Below, piece after piece: positions 52,505-62,115 of a stretch of 64,000 nucleotides of DNA. The position numbers were made by a program, and so were the translations under genes. The DNA is from Robiginitalea sp. GTDB lineage: Bacteria > Bacteroidota > Bacteroidia > Flavobacteriales > Flavobacteriaceae. The notes beneath the pieces are model-generated. The model saw nothing but the letters and a program-made list of their open reading frames with translations. It was not told the origin of the DNA and ran no database searches. The stretch is from NCBI GenBank assembly GCA_024638915.1, contig JAHEJJ010000007.1:23266-87265 (forward strand). Reading direction: 5' to 3'. Positions within the stretch are counted from its first letter, which is position 1. Every line of letters starts with the position of its first letter.

Positions 52505-53914
52505 TTATACCTGAACTTTCTTCCAATAGCCCTTCCGGAACCAGATAATGGCGATGACAGACAGCAACACCTCTGCCAGTGTAATCGCCAGAAAAACTCC
52601 CAATGCACCTAGATCGAAGGTCATTGAGGCAAGGTAGGCGAAAGGCAACTGGAATAACCAGAAGGCAATAAAATTGATCTTGGTAGGGGTACTGGTATCC
52701 CCTGCCCCGTTAAACGCCTGCGAGATCACCATTCCATAGGCATAGAAAAGATAACCTGCCGCTACCACCTGCAAACAGAGTGCGCCGTTTTCAACCACTT
52801 CTAATTGCTGACTGAAAAGAGAGATGATCTGAGGTGCAAAAATGAGATAAACCAGAGAAACCGACAACATAAAAATGGCATTGTACTTACCGGTGATCCA
52901 AACCGATCGTTCTGCCCTGTCGGGCTTCTTTGCACCCAAATTTTGACCCACCAGTGTGGCTGCCGCATTGCTCATTCCCCATGCCGGCATAAAGGTGAAC
53001 ATCATTACCCTTATAGCTATGGTATATCCTGCCAGAACCTCACTGCCAAATTCAGACATTATTCTCATAAGGAAAACCCAGCTCGATGTACCGATTAGAA
53101 ATTGTGCTATCCCTCCTAAGGATACGTTGATCAGGTTGATCATAACTTTTAGGCGGATTACAAGATCTCCTATACCCAGCTTGATACGGCTCCACCCGAA
53201 AAAAAGAATCCCCATTTGAAAAATCACGGCAGTCCCTCTACCTATATTCGTCGCGATCGCGGCGCCTGTGACCCCGAATTCCGGAACAGGACCCCACCCA
53301 AAGATGAATATTGGATCGAGTATGATGTTCAGTCCGTTGGAGAGTACCAGGGTCCACATGGCTACCGATGCATCACCTGCACCCCGGAAGATCGCGTTGA
53401 TGAGGAAGAGCAATACAATGGTAATATTTCCGCCTATCAGCAGCTGCGTATAGCCATAACCTTCCTCGATCAAATCGGGTTCGCCACCCATAAGACCAAG
53501 GATCTCCTTGGCAAATAGCAAACCGATAATCCCTATGGATATCGCAACTAAAATGCCCAATAAAATAGCCTGTACAGCGGCGCGGCGGGCTCCCTGCACA
53601 TCTTGTTCTCCAATCCGCCTGGCCACTACCGCAGTTGCAGCCATGCTTAAACCTATAGCAATGGCATAGACCAGTGTAATTACCGATTCGGTAAGTCCGA
53701 TCGTCGCTACGGCATTAACACTCACCTGGGATACATAGGCGATGTCTACAATAGCGAAAATGGATTCCATCATCATCTCGAGGATCATGGGGATGGAAAG
53801 CATGAAGACAGCCTTGCGGATACTGCCGGTGGTAAATTCGCTCTGACGCCCCATAACGGCATCGACAAATGCGCGGGCGATCTTGCTAATGGTCAGTTTA
53901 TTCTGTGATGTCAT
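52505..53914 (-). CDS. MATE family efflux transporter
   Basis: The 469-residue product has twelve membrane helices in the MATE arrangement. It starts with SIRKAVFMLSIPMILEMMMESIF, then the second half after GGIAQFLIGTSSWVFLMRI with VGQNLGAKKPDRAERSVW. The typical loop NAIFRGAGDASVAMW and FNGAGDTSTPTKINF blocks are present. MATE proteins export drugs and organic cations driven by sodium or protons. The transsulfuration gene lies 38 bases downstream on the same strand. Confidence 0.92.
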   Translation of the reverse strand: MTSQNKLTISKIARAFVDAVMGRQSEFTTGSIRKAVFMLSIPMILEMMMESIFAIVDIAYVSQVSVNAVATIGLTESVITLVYAIAIGLSMAATAVVARRIGEQDVQGARRAAVQAILLGILVAISIGIIGLLFAKEILGLMGGEPDLIEEGYGYTQLLIGGNITIVLLFLINAIFRGAGDASVAMWTLVLSNGLNIILDPIFIFGWGPVPEFGVTGAAIATNIGRGTAVIFQMGILFFGWSRIKLGIGDLVIRLKVMINLINVSLGGIAQFLIGTSSWVFLMRIMSEFGSEVLAGYTIAIRVMMFTFMPAWGMSNAAATLVGQNLGAKKPDRAERSVWITGKYNAIFMLSVSLVYLIFAPQIISLFSQQLEVVENGALCLQVVAAGYLFYAYGMVISQAFNGAGDTSTPTKINFIAFWLFQLPFAYLASMTFDLGALGVFLAITLAEVLLSVIAIIWFRKGYWKKVQV

Positions 53915-54111
53915 TGAAAAGAAATTATGTTATGGAAGAGGTTAGATCTCAGAACCCTAAGCCAGACGGGCTAGTTTTACAGCGTAATCGCCGTGAAGAC
54001 ATCTTTAATGAACATAATTTCCTCGTTATTGGAGATTCCAAAGATGCAAAAAAATCCTTTAGATGATAAAAGAACCCTTAAAAACTTAGTATAACGCAGT
54101 TAAGCACACTG

Positions 54112-54666
54112 CTAGTCTAGCTTAATAGGACCCTCCGAATCATTGTGAATCATCCAACGCTCGTTTTGTATCGATCTATAAATGATCTCAAACCCAAGGC
54201 CTTCATTTTCGAGCCTGAATAAATTCTTTCTTATTATCTGATAGTCCTTTTGAGAATTATATACCTTAAACACAAGGTAAGTCTCATTAGTAGGAATTGC
54301 TATACCCTTATCAAGTGTGGAGGTATCCAGTGATTGGATACTATCTAATTCGGGCGCAATCGATGCCAAGAATTTGAACAATTCATCTTCATAATCCTCC
54401 AGATCATACCGTTTATCTCCAAATACCAGGGTAACAGACTCTATAATAGCAGGTCCCACACCATGGTTTTTCAGACTCAAACTATAACTCTTTGCCGCCG
54501 GGTTGTCTGAGGTAGCCACCTGGAGATAAGGTAAAATAGATAAAGCATTTTGCCTGCTCATCAAATTTGTCTGGTATATGAAAATAATCAGTGTGAGAAA
54601 GCTGATGCTCATGGCAGAAAGACTTAAAATCTTGTCTGAGTTCCATTTTATTTTTGGCGGTTTCAT
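54112..54666 (-). CDS. Single-helix membrane protein, unknown function
   Basis: The 184-residue product has one N-terminal helix (ILSLSAMSISFLTLIIFIY) and a soluble domain with beta-rich segments (SILPYLQVATSD, YSLSLKNHGVGPAIIESV, ETYLVFKVYNSQKDYQI) that resembles an immunoglobulin-like fold. I do not recognise a family, but similar small proteins often occur near phage-defence or membrane genes. No neighbours suggest a pathway. Region 53915-54111 upstream is empty. Confidence 0.65.
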   Translation of the reverse strand: MKPPKIKWNSDKILSLSAMSISFLTLIIFIYQTNLMSRQNALSILPYLQVATSDNPAAKSYSLSLKNHGVGPAIIESVTLVFGDKRYDLEDYEDELFKFLASIAPELDSIQSLDTSTLDKGIAIPTNETYLVFKVYNSQKDYQIIRKNLFRLENEGLGFEIIYRSIQNERWMIHNDSEGPIKLD

Positions 54667-54735
54667 AGACCAATAATTTATTGAAGCTAATTAAATGTAG
54701 TGAATTAGAAACAAGATAATTCGGAAGAACAAATC

Positions 54736-57700
54736 CTAATTCGAATATTGAACTTTATACCTCCAGTAACTTATACCGCCCAGTACCAGGACACCTGCCA
54801 CGGTGTAATAAATAAAATCTGGTGTTATTACCTGAGCCCCACTGGCATAGCTATGAAGGCCTACCAGATAAAAATTTACGCCAAAATACGTCATCATAAT
54901 ACTACCGAAGGCTATTATACTGAGGAAGTTAAAGGTCCAGTTACCCCTAAGTCCGGGAACAAGTCGGGCATGGAGTACGAACGCATATACCATAATAGAA
55001 ATCAACGCCCAGGTTTCTTTAGGATCCCAACCCCAGTATCGTCCCCAGCTTTCGTTCGCCCATTGCCCGCCCAGAAAATTACCTATGGTAAGCATTACAA
55101 GGCCTACGGTAAGGCTGAGTTCATTGATAATGGTGATCTCCCTGAGGTTGATCTTCATTCTCTTCTTATTCTTTTCACTGGTAAGTATGATTAATATCAG
55201 TGCCACCACACCCAGGATCATCCCTACAGTAAGAGGCCCGTAGCTGCCTACAATCACAGCTACATGGATCATCAGCCAATAGCTGTCCAGTACGGGTACA
55301 AGGTTAGCGATGGCCGGGTCGACCCAACTTTGGTGGGCGATCCACAATAACATCGAGCTGACAAAAGCCGCTGCGGCAATGGTAAGCTGACTTTTTCTAC
55401 CCAGCAGTAGTCCCATTCCCATGGTAGCCCAACTGACATATAGTATGCTCTCATATGCGTCGCTCCATGGTGCATGTCCTGATATATACCATCTTAAAAT
55501 CAGTCCAGCTGTGTGCCACAAAAAGAGCACCACAATACTACCCTTAAAAAAATAAGTTGCAATTCGCCAAATACGCCTTTCTTTGAAAATCGCGAAGACA
55601 AGAACGAAGAACATGATAAGGCCACAAAGAGCATAGTACTTGTATAATCGATTAAAAATATCCAGGCGATTGTATATGATCTCGGTTCTCACCTTTTCCG
55701 GGGACGGTAAAATCTCGCTCCCATGATTTTTTTGATTCTTTTGGAAGGCTTCGAGTAATTTGGTGGCTTCGTTATAGTCACCGCTTGCAATACCCTTTTT
55801 AACCGAAAGCAGGTAATAGGGCACCGCATTATTCATAAAATTGGCATAAAGAGAGTCTGCCACCTGGTATTGGCCTGAGCGGTACTCTACCGCAGAAATC
55901 CATTTGTTGTTCTCGTCGTTGAGCAAAGGGAATATCTTTATGATCTCACCCCCCAAAGCCCTGTTCAAAAGACCGAGGCGAAGATCTACATCTTTAAAAT
56001 CTTTTTGAAATTTGTCGGGGGTGTTGGTGGCATAGGCCTCCTGAAGATAGGGTCCCAGCTTGTAACCTCCTTTTTCATCGAAAAAGGCGGTGGCTTTTAC
56101 ATATTTCTGATCTTTAGGTACCCCTATAATGGAACGAATACTGTCATTTTCAGCTTTTTTGTCGAGCGCGATAAACTCAATATTGTACCATAAGGGCGGA
56201 TTGAGCATCATCGAAAGGAATACCTGGTCTGGGCTCAGATCGCGGAAGGAATTCTTATAACTGAGTTTCCTCAGCAATTCGGAGGCGAAGGTATTGATGG
56301 GCTTCATGCGCCCCCCTTCATCCTGAATGATCAAACGGCCAAAGGCCTCTGCATGCTCATGGGAAACGGTGGATTGTTCCAGGAGCGAATCGAGTTGTGC
56401 AGCGGTAGGCATTTGGTTATGGGAGTGGTCCTGAGCATTGGCATTGAAAAGGAACCCTAAGACAAGAATTGAGGTAATGGCCGCTTTTTTGGCTTTGAGC
56501 TTGTCCAGGGACTTCGATAAGTCTTTAAACCTGGTTTTGCCGAAGAACATTATGCCCATAAGGCCCAGGTATAGCAGAAAATATCCCAAATAGGTGATCC
56601 AGGTTCCCCAAAGATCATGATTTACGGACAGTACCGTCCCTTTTTCATCACGATCGAAACTCGCCTGGAAAAAACGATAGCCCCGGTGATCGAGTATATG
56701 GTTCATATAAATATCATAGTCAAAAGGGCGTTCATCCTCAACAGTTATTTTGCTCATAAAGGAAGCATAGCCTTTTTCCGTGCCCGGATACTTTTCGGCT
56801 ATAAAATCATTGAGATGAAGCTTAAAAGGAAGTCTGTATACCTTGGAACCATAGGCCAGGCTAAACTTCAAACCACCCAGGCTCAACTGCTCGGTAAATT
56901 TAGCGGTTCCTTTACCTCCCAATATAGCTTTTCGGATGGTACCCTCGGCTGTACTGATATCTACGATCAATGCTTCCTTGGTAGCTTCGGTGCGTTCGGA
57001 TTCAGAAACCTCAACTACTCCATATTTACCTTTCACCATGGGCTCGGGGATCACAAACTGCATAGTACCCACACTGTATAAGGAACGCAGTTGCAGAGGT
57101 TGAATGGAATCGGGCAAAAGACTATCACTGAACTGATCGGCCATTCTCAAAAACCGGCCTTCAAAAGGAGATTGTATATAGTAGGTGCTATCGGTGGTAC
57201 TGATATTGATGGCGCCTTCGGTTTGCTGATTAAGACTAAACAGCACGTTATGAATGCTGCTTACCTTCCCTTCTTCCAAATAATGTTCATGACGATTGCC
57301 ATCGCCGGCTTCCACGACTTTAAGATACCTGGTACCTTTATCATCTTCAATAAGATCCTCTTTCGCCGCTTCCATATAACCGGCATAAGAAATGGAGAAC
57401 TCCTGGCCATTAAAATCGGATGTCCAGGGAAGATTCGATTTTCGGGCTTCAGCAGTGACTATGAGATCGTCTTCCAGTGCTTTCCTCCTGGGTTCCCCGT
57501 CAATAGTCCCATCGACATACACCGTCAGATAGGTCTTATCTGAATAGAATATATTTTCGGTATTCCCCTCCCTGATCGGCATCATCCCTTCAAAGCTTAT
57601 GTAGCGGGTAACAAAAGCACCAACAATGATTAGTATCCAGGATAAGTGAAGTGCCAGTACAGGCCATTTCTCCCAACGCCAGAGCCGATACCTGGCTATA

Positions 57701-57894
57701 TTACCAGAGAAATTAATCACAAAAAATACCATGATCGCTTCAAACCAGGTGGCATTATAAATCCAGATCCGAGCTGTTTCGGTACTGTACCAGCTCTCGA
57801 TGAATGTACCAAAGGCCATGGCAGTAGCAAACACCAGAAACAAGACGGCTGTAAAACGTGTTGAAAAGAAAGTCTTTCTGAAAATATCGATCAT
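54736..57894 (-). CDS. ccsA: Fused ResB-CcsA cytochrome c biogenesis protein
   Basis: This 1052-residue protein combines ResB (CcsB) and CcsA (ResC) into one chain for system II haem export and attachment to c-type cytochromes. The N-terminal half (about 1-460) has ResB membrane helices and a large periplasmic domain. The last 350 residues carry CcsA helices with the tryptophan-rich haem motif GWDPKETW and external histidines; around 480-520 a signal-like segment (LVLGFLFNANAQDHSHN) precedes a second periplasmic part. Such fusions, called NrfI-like, are usual in Bacteroidota. ATG 57894 is used rather than 57927. Confidence 0.92.
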   Translation of the reverse strand: MIDIFRKTFFSTRFTAVLFLVFATAMAFGTFIESWYSTETARIWIYNATWFEAIMVFFVINFSGNIARYRLWRWEKWPVLALHLSWILIIVGAFVTRYISFEGMMPIREGNTENIFYSDKTYLTVYVDGTIDGEPRRKALEDDLIVTAEARKSNLPWTSDFNGQEFSISYAGYMEAAKEDLIEDDKGTRYLKVVEAGDGNRHEHYLEEGKVSSIHNVLFSLNQQTEGAINISTTDSTYYIQSPFEGRFLRMADQFSDSLLPDSIQPLQLRSLYSVGTMQFVIPEPMVKGKYGVVEVSESERTEATKEALIVDISTAEGTIRKAILGGKGTAKFTEQLSLGGLKFSLAYGSKVYRLPFKLHLNDFIAEKYPGTEKGYASFMSKITVEDERPFDYDIYMNHILDHRGYRFFQASFDRDEKGTVLSVNHDLWGTWITYLGYFLLYLGLMGIMFFGKTRFKDLSKSLDKLKAKKAAITSILVLGFLFNANAQDHSHNQMPTAAQLDSLLEQSTVSHEHAEAFGRLIIQDEGGRMKPINTFASELLRKLSYKNSFRDLSPDQVFLSMMLNPPLWYNIEFIALDKKAENDSIRSIIGVPKDQKYVKATAFFDEKGGYKLGPYLQEAYATNTPDKFQKDFKDVDLRLGLLNRALGGEIIKIFPLLNDENNKWISAVEYRSGQYQVADSLYANFMNNAVPYYLLSVKKGIASGDYNEATKLLEAFQKNQKNHGSEILPSPEKVRTEIIYNRLDIFNRLYKYYALCGLIMFFVLVFAIFKERRIWRIATYFFKGSIVVLFLWHTAGLILRWYISGHAPWSDAYESILYVSWATMGMGLLLGRKSQLTIAAAAFVSSMLLWIAHQSWVDPAIANLVPVLDSYWLMIHVAVIVGSYGPLTVGMILGVVALILIILTSEKNKKRMKINLREITIINELSLTVGLVMLTIGNFLGGQWANESWGRYWGWDPKETWALISIMVYAFVLHARLVPGLRGNWTFNFLSIIAFGSIMMTYFGVNFYLVGLHSYASGAQVITPDFIYYTVAGVLVLGGISYWRYKVQYSN

Positions 57895-58108
57895 ATTAAC
57901 AATCCCGCCTGTGGTTTTGGATTGCAAAAATAAGGCATTTTAAAAGAATATCCCCGGTATTAACATCTTGTTACACATCTTGTATTATCGGTACCTTTAT
58001 CAGGGGTGAGTTCAAACGAAACTCGAGCTGTTAAAAACATGGTTCACCTCCCTATATTTCCAATGCCCATGAGTACAAAACTGAATATTATATGCTTATT
58101 TTAGCGGC

Positions 58109-58867
58109 ATGACCCGTCTGGTAATTTGTGGAACAGGTAATGTCGCCCGGCAACTTTTTGATGCATTTCAAACGTCAGCTGATGTCAAAGTGGTTCAGGT
58201 AGCGGGAAGGAACCGGGAAGCCCTGGCTTATTTCGACAAATACACCGACACTTCCGACCATTTCAACAACCTCAGGAAAGCCGATGTCTATTTGCTGGCG
58301 GTAAGCGACAGTGCTATCGCAACTGTTGCCCACCATCTGAAAGAAGGCCTTGTGGCGCACTGCTCGGGGAGTACCTCGATAGATCATTTGCCTGAAAGCG
58401 GCAGGCGGGGGGTGTTTTATCCGCTACAGACCTTTAGCCAGGAGTTGAAGGTAGATTTTGAGAACATTCCCATATGCCTCGAGGCCGAAAATGAAGTCGA
58501 CTATAAGGTATTGGAAGATCTAGCGCTCTGCATTTCGGGTAAAACGTACCGCGTTAGTTCGGAACAGCGACTGGGTTTACATTTGGCGGCGGTATTTGTC
58601 AATAATTTCACCAATCACCTATTCCATGTGGGGCAAACCATTTGTGAGCAAAAAGGCCTCTCTTTTGAAATACTACTCCCTCTGATCGAGGAGACCCTCC
58701 GTAAAATAAATCATATGACCCCATTGGAAGCACAGACCGGGCCGGCCAGGAGAAATGATATTCATACCGAGCAAATACAACTCGAACAAATAGAAAACAA
58801 ATCATACCAGGCTATTTATAAAACCATAAGCAACTCAATCCAGGAAACCTATGCAAAAGAGCTATAA
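58109..58867 (+). CDS. DUF2520 Rossmann-fold protein
   Basis: The 252-residue product has an N-terminal Rossmann domain (VICGTGNVARQLFDAF, a GxGxxA-type nucleotide loop) and a helical C-terminal domain with GLHLAAVFVNNFTNHLF and LIEETLRKI. It belongs to the 6-phosphogluconate dehydrogenase-like DUF2520 family, whose substrate is unknown. The last 17 bases overlap the KdsC-like gene, so the two are translationally coupled. Confidence 0.88.
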   Translation: MTRLVICGTGNVARQLFDAFQTSADVKVVQVAGRNREALAYFDKYTDTSDHFNNLRKADVYLLAVSDSAIATVAHHLKEGLVAHCSGSTSIDHLPESGRRGVFYPLQTFSQELKVDFENIPICLEAENEVDYKVLEDLALCISGKTYRVSSEQRLGLHLAAVFVNNFTNHLFHVGQTICEQKGLSFEILLPLIEETLRKINHMTPLEAQTGPARRNDIHTEQIQLEQIENKSYQAIYKTISNSIQETYAKEL

Positions 58868-59378
58868 GACCTTTTTAAAAGACATCACCACCTTTGTATT
58901 CGACGTGGACGGTGTGCTCACCGATGGCACAGTACTAGTAAGTACCGACGGTCAGCTGCTGCGTTCGATGAGCGTAAAAGATGGTTACGCCATAAAAACC
59001 GCGATCGATAAAGATTATATCGTCTGTATTATAAGCGGCGGGTCGAATGAAGGAGTTCGCAAACGATTGGCTGGTTTGGGCGTTAAGCACATATACCTTG
59101 GTACATCACAAAAAGAAATACCTTTTAGTTCCTTTATGACCGAAAATGGCATCGACCCTCAAAATGTTCTCTATATGGGCGATGATATCCCCGATATTCC
59201 ACCTATGCAGCGCGTGGCTATTGCTGCCTGCCCGCAGAATGCCGTACCGGAAGTTAAAGCGATCTGCAACTATGTTTCTCATAAAAATGGTGCTGATGGC
59301 TGTGTTCGCGACGTGATTGAACAGGTTTTGAAGGTAAAGGGGCACTGGGCCGATCACTTCGACGCGAAGAACGATTGA
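58851..59378 (+). CDS. kdsC: KdsC-like HAD phosphatase
   Basis: KdsC removes phosphate from Kdo-8-phosphate to give Kdo. The 175-residue product is a C0-type HAD phosphatase without a cap: nucleophile in FDVDGVLTDGTV, motif II IISGGS, Lys in LGTSQKEIP and motif IV in YMGDDIPDIPPM. The length is normal for KdsC. It overlaps the DUF2520 gene start region and ends one base before maf. No other kds gene is in the window; kdnA, which acts on the Kdo pathway, is 24 kb away. Confidence 0.88.
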   Translation: MQKSYKTFLKDITTFVFDVDGVLTDGTVLVSTDGQLLRSMSVKDGYAIKTAIDKDYIVCIISGGSNEGVRKRLAGLGVKHIYLGTSQKEIPFSSFMTENGIDPQNVLYMGDDIPDIPPMQRVAIAACPQNAVPEVKAICNYVSHKNGADGCVRDVIEQVLKVKGHWADHFDAKND

Positions 59379-59379
59379 A

Positions 59380-59970
59380 ATGATGCTCAAAGACCTATTA
59401 AAAGATCATCATATCATATTGGGTTCTTCGTCGCCTCGCAGGCAGCAGTTTCTGGAACTCATGGGTATCCCGTTCCAGGTAAGGTTGAACCCTGTGGAAG
59501 AAAAATATCCTTCAGAACTACAAGGACATCAGATCTCGGATTATTTGGCGGTGTTGAAAGCCGATGCTTTTAAAGATCAACTTGGCGATCAGGAAATTCT
59601 GATCACCTCAGACACGGTAGTCTGGCACCGGGGAAAATCACTTGAAAAGGCAAAAGACGCGGATGAAGCCTTTCAAATGCTACACATACTATCTAACGAC
59701 ACACATCAGGTTATTACATCGGTTTGCTTCACTACCGCATCAAGCCAGAAAGTGGTCCATGAAACCACTGAGGTGTGCTTCAGAGCACTCTCGGATGAGG
59801 AGATTAAGCACTATGTGGATTTGTATAAACCCTTCGACAAAGCGGGGGCTTACGGGATCCAGGAATGGATTGGCCTTGTAGGTATTGAACATATTAAAGG
59901 ATCTTATACCAATGTAGTAGGCCTTCCAACTCATCTGGTTTATCAAGTACTTAAAGAGATATTGGATTAA
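59380..59970 (+). CDS. maf: Maf-type nucleotide pyrophosphatase
   Basis: Maf proteins hydrolyse non-canonical or bulk dTTP/UTP to the monophosphate. The 196-residue product starts LGSSSPRRQQFLELMG, the Maf signature, then the catalytic Glu/Asp cluster around VEEKYP and SDTVVWHRGKSLEKAKD, and AGAYGIQEWIGL near the end, typical of the YhdE type. It follows the KdsC-like gene with one base between, and the operon DUF2520-kdsC-maf is common in Flavobacteriaceae. An alternative ATG sits one codon on. Confidence 0.9.
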   Translation: MMLKDLLKDHHIILGSSSPRRQQFLELMGIPFQVRLNPVEEKYPSELQGHQISDYLAVLKADAFKDQLGDQEILITSDTVVWHRGKSLEKAKDADEAFQMLHILSNDTHQVITSVCFTTASSQKVVHETTEVCFRALSDEEIKHYVDLYKPFDKAGAYGIQEWIGLVGIEHIKGSYTNVVGLPTHLVYQVLKEILD

Positions 59971-60322
59971 TGCGGTTTGCTCAACTTTCTCGATGCGGGA
60001 ATAGGAAGTTGGCCCTAAAGCAACTTATTGGTCCCAGACGATAAGATCGAATTCGTTGGTCAGCTTGTTTTTAATGGCAACAATATCTTTTATTTGATCG
60101 TGAGGTACGCTATTAAGGATGGCAAAATAGCACTTACTGAAATAAAAGAGAAAAAGCGGTCGATTCTATATCAAAGGGTGCAAATTTCTACATAGAACTG
60201 GCTGTCTAATATTCCCCCTAAAAAAAAATTTATAGCCCGGTAAATTAATAATAAAACAACTTGCCAAAAATGTTAAAATGATGTACTTTTATGGTAATCA
60301 ACCATTTTAAAACCAAATGATT
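59971..60322. other. Intergenic region with a possible gene remnant
   Basis: About 60 codons are open on the plus strand, with a protein-like reading (from a TTG near 60029: LVPDDKIEFVGQLVFNG, later IALTEIKEKKRSIL, TAG at 60195). The minus strand of the same stretch is also open. It lacks an ATG and a recognisable family, so it is noted only as a possible remnant. Candidate promoter parts of the next gene, TTG (60261-60263) and TACTTTTA (60284-60291), lie at the right end. Confidence 0.4.
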
Positions 60323-60907
60323 ATGAAAAATTTACACTTTTTATGGTTACTATGTATTTTTTTGATCGCCAGCTGTGTTCCTCCTAAATTCGCCGCCAGA
60401 ATTGGTGGTAATTATGCCACTATTGCCGGTGACGATACCGATAATTTCGATGGGAAGATCGGCCTTAATATCGGGGGATATGCCGAATTCAATGTAGCCG
60501 ACAGATTCTCTGTCCAGCCAGAGGTTTTCTACTCACAACAGGGTACCAAATATAGTGATAGTGATGGTTTCGACGGAAAGATAAATCTGGACTACATCAA
60601 CGTACCCGTTATGGGAAAATTCTATGTCTCTGATGGATTTTTTCTGGAGGCCGGACCTCAGATCGGATTTTTGGTTTCTGCCAAAGACAAGTTTGACTCT
60701 CCCATTTCAGGGGAAGACGATATTAAGGAATTCATTAAAAACACTGATTTTAGCGGAAATGTGGGCGCAGGCTACCAATTCGAAAGCGGCCTGAACATCG
60801 GGGCACGTTTCAGCTACGGATTTAGCAATATCAACGATTTTGAAGATACCGAAAATTTTTCCAATAATAATTGTCTCTTCTCACTTCTTTTTGGTTGGAG
60901 ATTCTAG
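60323..60907 (+). CDS. PorT-like outer-membrane beta-barrel lipoprotein
   Basis: The 194-residue product has a lipoprotein-type signal (LHFLWLLCIFLIASCVPP, Cys at the lipobox). The mature domain reads AARIGGNYATIAGDD, LNIGGYAEFNVADRFSVQPEVFYS, YINVPVMGKFYVSDGFFLEAGPQIGFLV. This pattern of alternating strands with the typical end LLFGWRF is the PorT / outer membrane beta-barrel (PF13568) family. An eight-stranded barrel plus a lipid anchor is an odd combination; Cys may not be modified. A strong terminator follows. Confidence 0.85.
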   Translation: MKNLHFLWLLCIFLIASCVPPKFAARIGGNYATIAGDDTDNFDGKIGLNIGGYAEFNVADRFSVQPEVFYSQQGTKYSDSDGFDGKINLDYINVPVMGKFYVSDGFFLEAGPQIGFLVSAKDKFDSPISGEDDIKEFIKNTDFSGNVGAGYQFESGLNIGARFSYGFSNINDFEDTENFSNNNCLFSLLFGWRF

Positions 60908-60936
60908 GCATAGCGAAAGAATATAAAATCCGATTC

Positions 60937-60967
60937 AACACACCCGCCATACCGGCGGGTGTGTTTA
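60937..60967 (+). terminator. Rho-independent terminator after the beta-barrel gene
   Basis: A perfect 12-base-pair stem pairs aacacacccgcc with ggcgggtgtgtt around a 5-base loop, followed by T-rich sequence. Confidence 0.9.
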
Positions 60968-61019
60968 TTTAATTGGTTTACAAAACGTTAAATACCATAC
61001 TGCCCAGAAGTCTTTTCCT

Positions 61020-61027
61020 TAGTTTTG
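61020..61027 (+). promoter_or_regulatory. Flavobacterial -7 promoter element
   Basis: tagttttg matches TAnnTTTG completely and lies 16 bases before the ATG of the following lipoprotein gene. A -33 TTG is not clear. Confidence 0.5.
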
Positions 61028-61043
61028 TGCAAAAATAAACGCT

Positions 61044-61994
61044 ATGAAAGTCTATAAAACTTCAATATTATCGGTTTCGATCATCATATTTTCTGGATTA
61101 TTACAGTATTCCTGTGGGGAAAAGGCCCAGGCGAATATACCGGAGGCAGCTCTTCCGAATGTCTTTGAAGCCAAAGAGAAAGCTGAGAAATCGCTCAGTG
61201 AGGAGTTTAAGACATACTGGTATGCCGGGGATGCCGAAATTACATCCTATACGCTGGAACAAGCCCGTTATGGTGAATTGAGAAGCGGTCATGCGGTACT
61301 GGTGTACGTAACGGAACCTTTTCTTCCCGAAAAACAGGTGAAGGCCGATGGTAATGACCCATCGAATGTATCCGTTCTTAAATTGAACAGTACCAAGAAA
61401 TATCTAACCGGGATTTACCCCTACTCTATTATGTCGAGTACTTTTTATCCTGTAAACAATCATCAGCATGCTATTAAGGTATCGAATTCTATTCAGGAAT
61501 GGTGTGGCCATGTTTACAGCCAGATAAACAATCGCGATCAATTCGAATTTACTTCACATTCGTACTTTGAGCGTGAAGCTGACCAAAACGAGATCCTGTC
61601 AAAGAATGTCCTTGAGAATGAATTATGGACTCAGCTCAGAATTGATCCGAAAAGCTTACCCACCGGCAATTTAGAGATTATCCCTTCTTTGGAATTCATT
61701 CGTACCGCACATATTCCGATAAAAGCCTATACGGCGAAAGCCACGTTGATGGAATCCCAAGGCATTTCGACCTATACCCTGCAGTATATGGATCTGGAGC
61801 GTACGCTATCTATTACGTATAGCACCGATTTTCCACATAGTATAGAGGAGTGGACGGAAACGTTTAAAAGTGGCTTTGGTCCGAATGCAAAGGAACTGGT
61901 CTCAAAGGCGAAAAAGAATAAACGCATCAAGACTTCTTACTGGCAACTTAATAGAAATAAAGATCTTATTTACCGGGATAGCCTGGGACTCTGA
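61044..61994 (+). CDS. Lipoprotein of unknown function (not a Maf protein)
   Basis: The 316-residue product has a lipoprotein signal (VSIIIFSGLLQYSCGEK; Cys about residue 25). The mature part begins with an acidic helix (AKEKAEKSLSEEFKTYW). Long segments follow, such as LEQARYGELRSGHAVLVYV and PVNNHQHAIKVSNSIQEWCGHVYSQ, with several His and Cys residues. Homologues are, to my memory, often labelled septum formation inhibitor Maf, probably because of the neighbouring maf gene; nothing in this protein has the Maf motif. I assign no function. It is preceded by a consensus -7 element. Confidence 0.75.
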   Translation: MKVYKTSILSVSIIIFSGLLQYSCGEKAQANIPEAALPNVFEAKEKAEKSLSEEFKTYWYAGDAEITSYTLEQARYGELRSGHAVLVYVTEPFLPEKQVKADGNDPSNVSVLKLNSTKKYLTGIYPYSIMSSTFYPVNNHQHAIKVSNSIQEWCGHVYSQINNRDQFEFTSHSYFEREADQNEILSKNVLENELWTQLRIDPKSLPTGNLEIIPSLEFIRTAHIPIKAYTAKATLMESQGISTYTLQYMDLERTLSITYSTDFPHSIEEWTETFKSGFGPNAKELVSKAKKNKRIKTSYWQLNRNKDLIYRDSLGL

Positions 61995-62115
61995 AAATTT
62001 GGTGGTTCGTGTGATCTTCAGCGTTTATCCTGATACGCCCTGTTAAAGAAGTTTTAAATATTGTCTGCCGGGGGCTATTCTTTCTATCTTTACCTACCAA
62101 CTAAAACATTCATCA

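Noticed and set aside
61044..61994. Naming this lipoprotein septum formation inhibitor Maf
   Set aside because: The Maf signature is absent; the true Maf gene is at 59380-59970.
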